Shown one piece after another: positions 52,606 through 61,710 of a stretch of 64,000 bases of DNA. The stretch comes from Colletotrichum lupini. Its lineage: Eukaryota; Ascomycota; Sordariomycetes; Glomerellales; Glomerellaceae. Where the stretch lies: NCBI RefSeq assembly GCF_023278565.1, contig NC_064679.1, forward strand, positions 2,604,001 to 2,668,000. The letters run 5' to 3'. The position numbers and the translations under genes are program-made. Each line of letters begins with the position of its first letter. Position 1 is the first letter of the stretch. Under the pieces are notes generated by a model, which was given only the letters and a program-made list of their open reading frames with translations, was not told the DNA's origin and did no database searches.

Positions 52606-52926
52606 GGATCTTGGTGGCCATAGCCCTGGAGTGGCCTCGCGGCTTAATGCATCAAGATTGCGGCTAGACTGCATTTTGTTTCGTTTGTAGCGTCTAGACT
52701 GCGTATCATTGCGTTTGCTGCGTCTGTACAAGCGATATGGGCATGTATGCATCCTGCCGAGCAGAAGATTGCAACAAACGGAAGGGCGGAGAATAAGACA
52801 AGACAGAGCTCCGGACAGAAATATGACTTCACTGCCCCATCTCCTCTTAATCTAAAACAGCCTCATATCCCATTTATTCGGGTTGAAACCCTTGAGAGGT
52901 CCTTAGAATCAGTACACGTCCCAACC

Positions 52927-54369
52927 ATGCCGCCCAAAGTCACCAACGCCACTACTTTCAACACAGCCGCTGGCAACACCAGGAAGGGCCTGTCTCACTC
53001 GATTCACAGCCCACAAGCGGACGATGGCCCTCAGATACGACCGACACACTTCATCATTCGCGAGGGAAGCGCCAGCCCAGGGGCTATTGTACCCGTCATA
53101 CCAGTCGACCTTCTCCCAGACTATGTGACCATCGTCGGCCTGCCACGTACACTGACCATCAACGACACCACCGGCATGTCGAATCTGGGCACATTCGCCA
53201 AGCCGCAGAGTCACTTTCAGCTACAGTTCGTATCCCCAGCGCATGATCGTTCCACCGGAGAAAGTCCTGAGAGCCGAGATTCTGGCCGTCCTCTCGAACC
53301 CCAGCGGGTGGGACCTGACGCTGCAAAGGTTGGCAAGCAGTCTCATGCAACAAAGCGCGGCGGAGTCACTGAGTCTTCAAAGTCAGCTGCCTCGCAACCA
53401 ACTCCCAAAATCATGACCGACGTCTCTCCACTCGCTCCTCCCCCTCTCCCACCCCGGGTCCTCGACTGGGCCGAAGACGACACAGACTCGGTCTCGACAG
53501 ACAACTTCTCCTCGGCCGAGCTCTCCGCGCCAGACTCCTCGTCAAAGTCCTCCTCCGGCTGCAGAGACAAACGAAAACCGCTCCGACGAGTCCCGGTCAC
53601 GGCTGCGGCCGCCATCAAGGAGAGATCGGATGCCGAGATCGCGGAGCGTATGCTCGAGCTCGGTCGCATCCAGCAGCAAGCAGTCGCTCGCAACCACCAT
53701 CACCATCCTGCCCAGGCCCTGAAGATGGCCGCAGCAGCGGCGGCGGCGGCGTCTCACAGCAGTGACGGCAGCACCAGAACCAGCTCCAGTATTGCCGCCG
53801 GAACCTCGAAGCCTACCCCTCCTAAGCTCACCGCAGGGAAGCAAAAGGTAGTCCGGCCGGACGGCAGCCTCTGCCGGCACTGGTGCCAGACGGGCCAGTG
53901 CAGCTGGGGCAACGAGTGTCGCTACACGCACCAGATGCCCCTGACGCTCGAGGGGCTCGCGGACGTCAACATGACGGAGCTGCCGTCCTGGTGGCGCAAG
54001 CAGGCCGGCTTGCCTGCTGAAGGGACCATTGACCCGCGCATCTTTGCTGTCGCCACCGTTGCCACCGGTCTAAAGAAGAGCAGCAGCAGCCCCTTTCCGG
54101 CGGCAGTAGGCGTCTCTCACACTGCTCCGCCGCCGGTGGCTCTTGAGTCGTCAAGGAAGGTTGCTAGTGTGAAGCCGGGAAAGGCTGAGAGGAAGATGGC
54201 GAGGGAGCTTCGTGGCGCGCAGTTTCGGGTCGAGAGGACGCAGGCGACAATGTCATCTCCAGTTGTTGCTATTGGCAGTAAGAAGAAACTGAGTTTGGGG
54301 CGAATGCAGAGTCAGACAATGGGGATTCGGCAGATTGACGAGGTTGTTGAGAAGCTTGTGGATATTTGA
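52927..54369 (+). CDS. CCCH-type zinc-finger protein
   Basis: Single exon, 480 aa, starting MPPKVTNATTF; an upstream in-frame ATG (52747) overlaps the TBCE 3' region and is not preferred. One CCCH finger fits C-x8-C-x5-C-x3-H exactly at Cys316, Cys325, Cys331 and His335 (CRHWCQTGQCSWGNECRYTH), the RNA-binding type. Flanks are conserved-looking: VVRPDGSL before, and QMPLTLEGLADVNMTELPSWWRKQAG after. The N-terminal 300 residues are low complexity, with Pro runs, Ser runs, a His tract (RNHHHHPAQ) and an Ala tract (KMAAAAAAAASH). The C-terminus is basic (KPGKAERKMARELRGAQ). A role in RNA binding or mRNA turnover is inferred; the specific orthologue is not recognised. Confidence 0.85.
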   Translation: MPPKVTNATTFNTAAGNTRKGLSHSIHSPQADDGPQIRPTHFIIREGSASPGAIVPVIPVDLLPDYVTIVGLPRTLTINDTTGMSNLGTFAKPQSHFQLQFVSPAHDRSTGESPESRDSGRPLEPQRVGPDAAKVGKQSHATKRGGVTESSKSAASQPTPKIMTDVSPLAPPPLPPRVLDWAEDDTDSVSTDNFSSAELSAPDSSSKSSSGCRDKRKPLRRVPVTAAAAIKERSDAEIAERMLELGRIQQQAVARNHHHHPAQALKMAAAAAAAASHSSDGSTRTSSSIAAGTSKPTPPKLTAGKQKVVRPDGSLCRHWCQTGQCSWGNECRYTHQMPLTLEGLADVNMTELPSWWRKQAGLPAEGTIDPRIFAVATVATGLKKSSSSPFPAAVGVSHTAPPPVALESSRKVASVKPGKAERKMARELRGAQFRVERTQATMSSPVVAIGSKKKLSLGRMQSQTMGIRQIDEVVEKLVDI

Positions 54370-55475
54370 TCCTAGGTCAACATCTTTGGTGTGTGTGGTG
54401 TCTTTCTTGATAGACTTGGTTAGGAAGTAGACGATTGATGAACCGTCCAGTCAATGCAACTCAATTTGATGTACTTCTCTTTCGAAAGCCACCTTGTGAT
54501 GGACAAGATATCTTGAATATCAACTTTCGTAGACCACTCCGTTCGAGATGACGGCTATCGAAGGCGCAGTTGCTAGAAGCCATTGTCAGGCTTGCTTGCA
54601 AACTTGCCAAGTCCAATGTGACTTGCTCAAAATTCCCAATATTGAAGCCGGACTTGCATAATCTCCGTTACGCTGTAATGCACCGCCCAATATCAGACCA
54701 GCAAGGCGGCGGGACGACTACTATGCGGGAAGGAATATAAGCGTCTGACAGCATGTCGATCGGACTTGGAGGGTTACGTTCACCAGTTCAAGTTGATAAT
54801 GTAAGCGGCTTAAGTCCATCCCACAGGCTCCCAAGCCCGTCGACGCAGCGAATTTCTCACATTTCCGACCGATCGGGAATCGAGGGTTGTGGTAGATGCT
54901 AAATCCGTCTACTGGTTCTTAACCCCGTCTAGACTCCAGCGAATGAAAGCGTGCCAAGGCAGTTTATCGTCCAGTGTACGGTACCTGCGCAGACGACCTA
55001 CTGCACCCCCACACTGTACTTTGGCAACCTATCTGCCGTGGAAGGAAGTGCTTTGGTGCCGTGGTGGGGGTGTAAAGCATTTCGGTCTCCGCGAATTCGT
55101 CATTGAAGGTAGGGGGTATTACCTGAGCACCTTAGGTAGGACTGCTGCGTGAAAGCGGAAAGCCGTTTTACCATTTGCACATGGGGATAGCCAGGAGGTA
55201 ATTCTTAGCTCCCTTCTCCTCTTTCCTGGTAACACTGGTGATATCATCTCGAAGGCTTGAACACCATTATATAAATGGTAGAAACCCACGTCTTCGTCTA
55301 TAGATTAGGTTCGCTGTACACCACTCTCGAGTCTCGATATTCACTACATCTCGATAGCTCGATAACAGCATCCATACCCCGCAGCTCAAGTCTCACGAAT
55401 TATTCAGCAACTGGAAGCCGGCGTCTCCTTTTACACACAAATTTTCATAACATCGCCAAAAAGCAGCACGCAAAC
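54370..55475. other. Intergenic and AKR gene promoter
   Basis: 1.1 kb without a supported gene. It holds ACCTGAGCACCTTAGGTAGG-like CCT/AGG repeats near 55119-55139 and the TATA box listed separately. Confidence 0.45.
55268..55274 (+). promoter_or_regulatory. TATA box within a small palindrome
   Basis: TATATAA at 55268-55274 inside CCATTATATAAATGG, whose CCATT/AATGG arms are inverted. It lies about 200 bp before the AKR start codon at 55476. Confidence 0.6.
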
Positions 55476-56465
55476 ATGCCCAAGCTCAACGGACAAGAAG
55501 TTGGCCAGATCGGCTACGGCCTCATGGGCCTCACATGGCGACCCCAGCCCTGCTCAGAGGAGCAGGCTTTCGAGGCCATGCGCACCGCCCTCGCCAACGG
55601 CAACAACTTTTGGAACGGCGGGGAATTCTACGGAACGCCAGAGTACAACAGCAGCACCCTCCTGGAGCGCTACTTCGCAAAGTACCCCGAGGACGCCGAC
55701 AAGGTCGTCCTGAGTATGAAGGGCGGCCTCATCCTCCCGCAGCTCAAGCCCGACGGCTCGCCCGAGAACGTCCGCCGCTCTCTCGACAAGATCCTCTCCC
55801 AGCTCGGGGGCAGGAAAAAGGTTGACATTTTCGAGTGCGCGCGGCGGGATAAGAATACGCCCCTCGAGGTCACGTTCGGCGTCATTCAAAAGGAGTACAT
55901 TGACACGGGCAAAGTTGGCGGCATCACACTCTCCGAGGTCTCGGCGGCCACCATCCACGAGGCCGTCAAGGTAGCCAAGATTGTCGGCGTCGAGGTCGAG
56001 CTCAGCTTATTCTCGACCGAACCCCTAACCAACGGCGTCGCCGCCGCGTGCGCGCAGTACGGCATCCCCATCATCGCCTACTCGCCCATCGGTCGTGGCA
56101 TGCTCACGGGCGAGGTCAAGTCGCTCGACGACATTCCCCAGGGCGACATGAGGCGGCACATGCCCCGCTTCCAGCCCGACACGTTCGACATCAACATCAA
56201 GCTCGTGGAGCAGGTCGAGGCGCTGGCCAAGAAGAAGGGCGTCACACCCGCACAGCTAGCCATCGGCTGGGTCGTCGCCCTCTCCAAGAGGCCCGACGTG
56301 CCCGAGATCATTCCCATCCCGGGTGCCACGACGGCGGCGAGGGTCACGGAGAATGCCAAATTGGTGGAACTCACCGAGGAGGAGATGGCAGAGATTGACG
56401 CGACGCTGGCCAAGTTCGAGGTCGCAGGTGGCCGCTACCCCGACGGTGCCCCCGTCAACACCTAA
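55476..56465 (+). CDS. Aldo-keto reductase, pyridoxal reductase (Plr1)-like
   Basis: Single exon, 329 aa, (beta/alpha)8 aldo-keto reductase. It is closest from memory to fission yeast pyridoxal reductase Plr1, which reduces pyridoxal to pyridoxine with NADPH. MPKLNGQEVGQIGYGLMGLTW and NFWNGGEFYGTPEYN match Plr1's NYWNGGEFYGTPD. The usual AKR tetrad D-Y-K-H reads Asn47, Tyr52, Lys82 and Cys121 (IFECARRD), as in the Plr1/AKR8 type. The cofactor region is IIPIPGATTAARVTENAKLVELT. Upstream in-frame ATG codons (from 55275) would add a 67-residue Ser-rich extension; the MPKLN start aligns with the family and is chosen. Substrate is inferred from family only. Confidence 0.9.
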   Translation: MPKLNGQEVGQIGYGLMGLTWRPQPCSEEQAFEAMRTALANGNNFWNGGEFYGTPEYNSSTLLERYFAKYPEDADKVVLSMKGGLILPQLKPDGSPENVRRSLDKILSQLGGRKKVDIFECARRDKNTPLEVTFGVIQKEYIDTGKVGGITLSEVSAATIHEAVKVAKIVGVEVELSLFSTEPLTNGVAAACAQYGIPIIAYSPIGRGMLTGEVKSLDDIPQGDMRRHMPRFQPDTFDINIKLVEQVEALAKKKGVTPAQLAIGWVVALSKRPDVPEIIPIPGATTAARVTENAKLVELTEEEMAEIDATLAKFEVAGGRYPDGAPVNT

Positions 56466-57120
56466 GACATTGAATGAAGCCGTATATAGAAAGCATTTCC
56501 AAAAACTAGTCAAACCTTTTGTCCCAAACGTTAGCTTGACATGTCCCTGAGCGTAGCTTGAATGTTTTGAATGAAGAAAAGCTTCGAGAAGCGGGCTCAG
56601 TGTTGCTAGTAAGGCGAAGATTTTATCCACAGAATGACCCGGAGGTCTTCAGAATTGCAGAATTCTTTTTTGATCATCATTGTGCCATTGGGTATCAAAG
56701 CAATAAGAATAGTACGTTGCAACTTACCATTTGTAGTCCGAAGCTTTCGGCTTCGCAAAATATTGTGGTTGGACTTGGGTGAGAGGGATGCAGTGTCGGA
56801 AGAAAAAAGTTCTTGTCTGGCCAAGGACATTTATGTATACGATGACTAAGCAAGCTATCCTCAATTCCTAGGCGGCCAACCGAGATGGTGGATGCTCTTG
56901 GTTTCCACTTACTTGACGGATACCTCAACCGATGGCTACTTGTACATAATGAGTATCACAGCAGTTCGGTCAGTTGACGGCGCAAGGAGTGTAGTCTTCA
57001 AGAAGTAGATTGATAGGCTCAACAACAACACGGTATCAGGGTATACAGCAACGCGCCTTTTACCAACAAATCGAATATAGTGGCTCTCGCCCCAGAAGGT
57101 ACACGAAGAGAAGTTGGCTT
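56466..57120. other. Intergenic, convergent 3' regions
   Basis: 655 bp between convergent stops of the AKR and dynein intermediate chain genes; nothing supported. Confidence 0.45.
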
Positions 57121-59256
57121 CTACACCATCGCTCCATTCAAACCGTGAGCCTCAACCCTATTGACCAGCTTCTTCACGTTTGTCCACTCCTCCGCCTTGA
57201 GGTCGTCTCTTCCTCCTAGGCCAGACGCCACCTCGAACACGGTCAAGACTCCGTCGATACCTCCCGTAGCCAGACGCTTGCCCTCGGAAGGCTCCCACAC
57301 AACCTTGTTCAAGCTCTTGGCAAGCATCGTTCTACCATCCTTGCGAGAGCTCGGGGATATTCTCGCGACAGGCTCCTCAGTCTCCACTGTGATGTCCCAT
57401 AGCTCGAGCCAGCCTGCCCCATCAACCAGGGCGAAAACACTGGGCTTGATCGGCGACCATTGTGCATCATATACCACGTCTTCTCGCACAAAGTCGATAA
57501 GAGGTGAAACAGTCGGCTCAACACCTGCTGTCGATGTCGCCGCGGGTGCGCGAACCTTCCACAGTCTGACGCTCCAGTCGAGAGAAGATGAGAGAACCAG
57601 GTCACCAAGATCCACAGGACCGCGGGCAGGATGGAAGTCCACCGACATGACCGGTGCCGTGTGTCCCTTGTAGCTGACACGAGCATCAACTCCGGCCTTT
57701 GCGCCGGCTCGGTCGTATCTGTGGCAAGGGAAAATAGTGCCCTCCTCACTGCCAACGAGGAAAAACGTAGGATCCGTTTGGGGAAACGCTAAAGAGGTCG
57801 GGCTGATATCGTCCAACTTGTAACCGGGTGGTGCCTTGAGCTCCAACAGCTCTTGCGGCTGGGCAAAGACGTCCATGCTCCAGCCGCAGACCACACCGTC
57901 CGTAGAAGTTGAAATGATGTTGTTGGCGTTTTGAGTACCCACGATATCGACCGAATAGATGGGGTGCGTGTGGCCGTATCCTGTAAGTGGCGTCTTCTGG
58001 ACGGGTGCCGACTTTGCTCTCATATCCCACAGCAGTACTTGGCCGCTGTAAGTGCCACCGATAATGAGGTTTTGGTGATAAGGGGAGAATTTCGCAGTGA
58101 GAACATCAGACTGTGCGTGAAAAACATACTCTGGTCTGTCACGCAGAGCCAAGCTCCAGACTTGGACCAGGCCATCCGGCTCGTGTGGTGCAGTTGGGTT
58201 TTTGGTATACGATGCCAGCATCAGCTCAGAATGATGATGTGAGAAGTCGATGCTGCTGATCATGCGTTTCTTCGACCATCTTTCATCGAAGAACTGGGCC
58301 ACCTCCTTGACTCTCCGCCGACCTTTGCCACCAACGTTGCCGCTATCATCGTCATCGTCGTCCACATCTTGACCTTGGAGGGCGTAATCTGTGAGAATAT
58401 CGTATTCCTGATCAAGAGCTCTTTCGATCACCTTCGTAGATTTCTCCAAGAACTCAGAAAAGTCGGGGGCGCCAGTCACGGCTTCCAGCTCCTCGGCAGT
58501 AAGCTTGCGCATGGGATAGTTCGCCTTCGCCGGGGTGTCGCTCGGAATCACACCGTCCTTGAGCAGATCCAGCGAGGCCTTGAGCTCCTCTTCCACCTCC
58601 TTTCGAATGTCCTGTCGCAGCTCTTCTTCGCGATCCCGCTGCCTCCGGCTCAGTCTCTTGCTGGGCGTCGATGTGATCGGAGGGATTTCTTCGGTATCGG
58701 AGAGTGACTGGGCTCTAGGTCGGGTTGGCGAAGTCCATGCTTCCGCCGTTTGCACTCCCTTGCTGTATGAGTGCACTTCCTTGACAGGAGATGGGGGAAC
58801 TTCGTAAATAGTCGTGAGCGGTGCCGTCGTCAGACTCAGCTGCACGGGAGTTGCAACAGGAGCTGGGGCCGGAATTGGTTGGCCATTGGCGGGGGTTGCG
58901 AACTCCGATGTTGCAGTACTCAACTCTCCTGCGCTGAGGACGCTGTTTGGTCGGCTTCCCCTACGGGCCGGTGACGCAGCTCCTCCTGTCGTTGATCCGG
59001 GTCGACTTTCTCCCACCAAACTATTGATCAAGGTTTCGATGTCGCGGCGGTTCTCGGCTCGGCCTGGAATGGGGGAGACCAGCTATACAACACATCAGCA
59101 GATTGCATCGGTGAAGGGACCGGCTCATCTCACGTCGCCCGGGCTTCCTGCACTTTGCCGGCTTGCTGTTGCCTGAGTTGCACGAAGCTCTCTCTGTCGC
59201 TTAAGCTCCGCAAGCTTAGCCTTCTTTGCGAGGATTTCATCTCGTCGCTGTTGCAT
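57121..59256 (-). CDS. DYN1I: Cytoplasmic dynein 1 intermediate chain
   Basis: Scaffold subunit linking dynein heavy chains, light chains and dynactin p150. Two exons, 59134-59256 and 57121-59082, give 694 aa. Exon 1 encodes the conserved N-terminal helix MQQRRDEILAKKAKLAELKRQRELRATQ that binds dynactin/NudE. It splices to LVSPIPGRAENRRDIETLINSLVGES. A disordered Ser/Pro/Thr linker follows, with light-chain sites expected around KGVQTAEAW (a TQT-type LC8 motif variant, GVQTA). The C-terminal half is a seven-bladed WD40 propeller, for example SGQVLLWDMRAKS, DGVVCGWSMDVF, SYKGHTAPVMSVDFHP, LDWSVRLWKV and GIDGVLTVFEV. The acidic tract DVDDDDDDSGN precedes FFDERWSKKRMISSIDFS. Relatives in filamentous fungi are required for nuclear migration (ro genes in Neurospora). 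Confidence 0.94.
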
Positions 59257-60103
59257 TTTGTCTTCTCCTTAATCCCATCGCGGGACTGGCCGACTGTGCA
59301 GTGGATTGTCGCGGGGCAGACACTGACGTTGCAAAATCAGGTAGGTAGAGTCGAGAGATCGCAGGTGAGGCCGAGAGCCGGGTGCACAGAGGTCAAATAG
59401 GAGCTGCCTTTTTGTTGACGATGTCGGATGCCTGTGACAGTGTTTGGCAACCGCAGCGACGTTCGGTTTGATGGGGATTCCCTTTCCATGCGCGTTGTCC
59501 AGTCGCGATTCCAGAGGGACCCCTGTTTGGAGTCAGGTACAGCTTCAGCCCAAATGCTGCAGAAAGATACCTCGTTGGCCCCTGCATTAAAGTTGACCTC
59601 CCGGTCCCCATTTGCTAGTAGCTTGGTGGACATTTCCACCAAGAAGCAACTAACCTTGCAAGGCAAGTGACGCACGTGATTGCGACAGATCGGCAAAGCG
59701 TCGGCGAAATTGCACAGCGGTATTCGGTCGCTGAGGTAAGGAAGGTCCCTCAGCGGCACAGCGGCTGGGTGCAAGCTTCTGGGCAGCCCACCTCAGTCAG
59801 CATGGCGACGGGCGCTGGGCGCTGGCAATACCTAGGCGGTCCATTAGCACTGGCGCTGGGATGGTGTTCCCCGTCCGAGCTCCAGACACCCGGGAGTGAC
59901 TTGACGGCCAACCAGTGGAAAATCTGCGAGTTTTCCCGAGCATATTTTCAACCTGGAAAACCTCACACCCTGCGTCCCCTAACATAATTCCCTCGACAGA
60001 GCTCCGAAAGGGTCAATTGGCAGCCATTGTCAACCCGCGCACTGTCCTTTCCATCGTTCGCTCCCTCTCGAAAGCAGTCGCGCAATCCAGGCAATTGCCC
60101 GCA
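59257..60103. other. Divergent promoter region
   Basis: About 850 bp between the dynein intermediate chain and ATP synthase subunit e starts. Frames inside are short and unrecognised. Confidence 0.45.
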
Positions 60104-60669
60104 ATGTCTTCCTCCTCAGGAGTTAACGTACGTCGTGTCCTTCGCCCTCGTCCGCATCTTGCGGAGCACCCAGCCACCTTGTCTCCCTAAGCCGACCGAC
60201 GACCCTCCATCGCCACGCCAATCGACCATGAGCATTGAGCTTGCGCTTTCGAGAGTATGAACAGCTCGGCTGATTGATGGACTTTATAGGTGCTGAGATA
60301 CACGGCCCTTGGCCTGGGTGTGTTCTACGGCTTCACACATCAGCGAACGATCACAGCAAGCCAGAAGGCTGCCGCTGCCACGAAGGAGTACGAGCGCAAG
60401 CAGAAGTTGATCGATCAAGCAAAGGCCGAGTTCGCGAAGAAGAGCCAGCCCGTCACGGCGGCGGCTGCTGATGCCGGTGGTGCGTTCTCCCTCGATAAGA
60501 CGTGGCCGGCTTTTGGACGTCGCAGTTCTCGCCCGTCACTTCTCGCCCTCGTCGGCGGCTCGCACAGAACTCATGAAAACTGACATCAGCCACAGCCAAC
60601 GTCGACCCGATGGACCCCAAGTTCGACCTGGAGGCCTACTTCAACAACCTGGTGAAGCAGAACCCGTAG
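60104..60669 (+). CDS. TIM11: Mitochondrial ATP synthase subunit e (Tim11)
   Basis: Small inner-membrane subunit that dimerises F1Fo ATP synthase and shapes cristae. Exons are 60104-60127, 60290-60479 and 60596-60669, giving 95 aa. The first exon encodes only MSSSSGVN. Exon 2 starts VLRYTALGLGVFYGFTHQRTI, the single membrane helix with the GxxxG-type glycine motif (GLGVFYG). A charged coiled-coil stretch follows (KEYERKQKLIDQAKAEFAKKS). Exon 3 adds NVDPMDPKFDLEAYFNNLVKQNP, typical of fungal subunit e. The second donor GTGCGT at 60480 was chosen because it keeps frame and yields DAGANVDP. Length is normal for the family (yeast 96 aa). The two introns (162 and 116 nt) together exceed half the gene. 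Confidence 0.92.
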
Positions 60670-61710
60670 ACTGGATAACCGAATGGGGGAAGGGGACGGC
60701 TTGCACAACGGATAGACAGGGTCAGGATTGGGGATACGCCTGCTCACGGAGAACACGAATAGTCCTAACAAGGGACGAATAATCTGGTCTTTTGGCAGCA
60801 GTAGGTGCATGGTAGGCACCACGCCCGATGTCACCGCATAGACATTTCCTTACGTCTGTTTACCGGATGTACATGTGTACAATACGCTCAACTAGATGAC
60901 AATTCCAAGGAACGAGCCATTGGATTCCATCAATTACTTATATTTCTCGCGCATCAACTTCCCAATCTTTGAGCCTGAGCGGGTTCTATATGCATTGACA
61001 ATCGACACATAGGTCCATCGTGGCCTGTAAGACAGTGAAATGCTGCTTTCCCTGACGTTGCTGCAATTGGTTCCAGCAGATGGCTGAAGGTTATTGTAGC
61101 CGTATATTGGCCGACTGAACCATAACATCAAACTCCGACGGTATATATAGGTAGAAGGTGGGCAGCCATTTGGAGGCTTTCGCTCGTGGCACAGATTAGA
61201 TGACTCGTCTGATGCGCATTCATCTCTAACAGTATGGTGCTGTATGGTCATTCATCAACTTTCCAGGGATCTCCATGGAATGCGCCGAAGCTGCAACAAT
61301 AGACTGAGTATTCTTATTGCCCGTTATGTATGATGCGTCTCTTACGATAACGTACTTTATGGACCGCATACGCCATCTACTCTCGAGGCCGGGATCCGGC
61401 ACTGACCCGGCCACCCCGGACGGGACGGGATCCCTTGGCCCGGGATATTCTTTGTCCGAGACACGTGACTCCACCTTTCCCAGACTTACGCGGAAGCCAC
61501 GACTTGGCTGCTGTCAACGGGACACACCACTGAACGGGTCGGCTCTCCATGGACCGTGCACACTGCCCCTGCACCACCGATTCAGGTGCATAAGCTCCAA
61601 GCTGTCCTTCTCAGATACCTTGCTGTGAGACAGAAGGTTGTCGTCGCCAGCTCCATTTCGCAACCTTCAACCTACACGGCCACTGCCTTTCTACACCAAA
61701 CGCGGCCACA
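60670..61710. other. Intergenic, STT3 promoter region
   Basis: About 1 kb. Only short frames; no RNA gene seen. A TATATATA stretch lies near 61140 but is far (570 bp) from the STT3 start. Confidence 0.45.

Noticed and set aside
55275..55475. 67-residue N-terminal extension of the aldo-keto reductase
   Set aside because: It begins immediately at the TATA box and has leader-like composition; the family start aligns at 55476.
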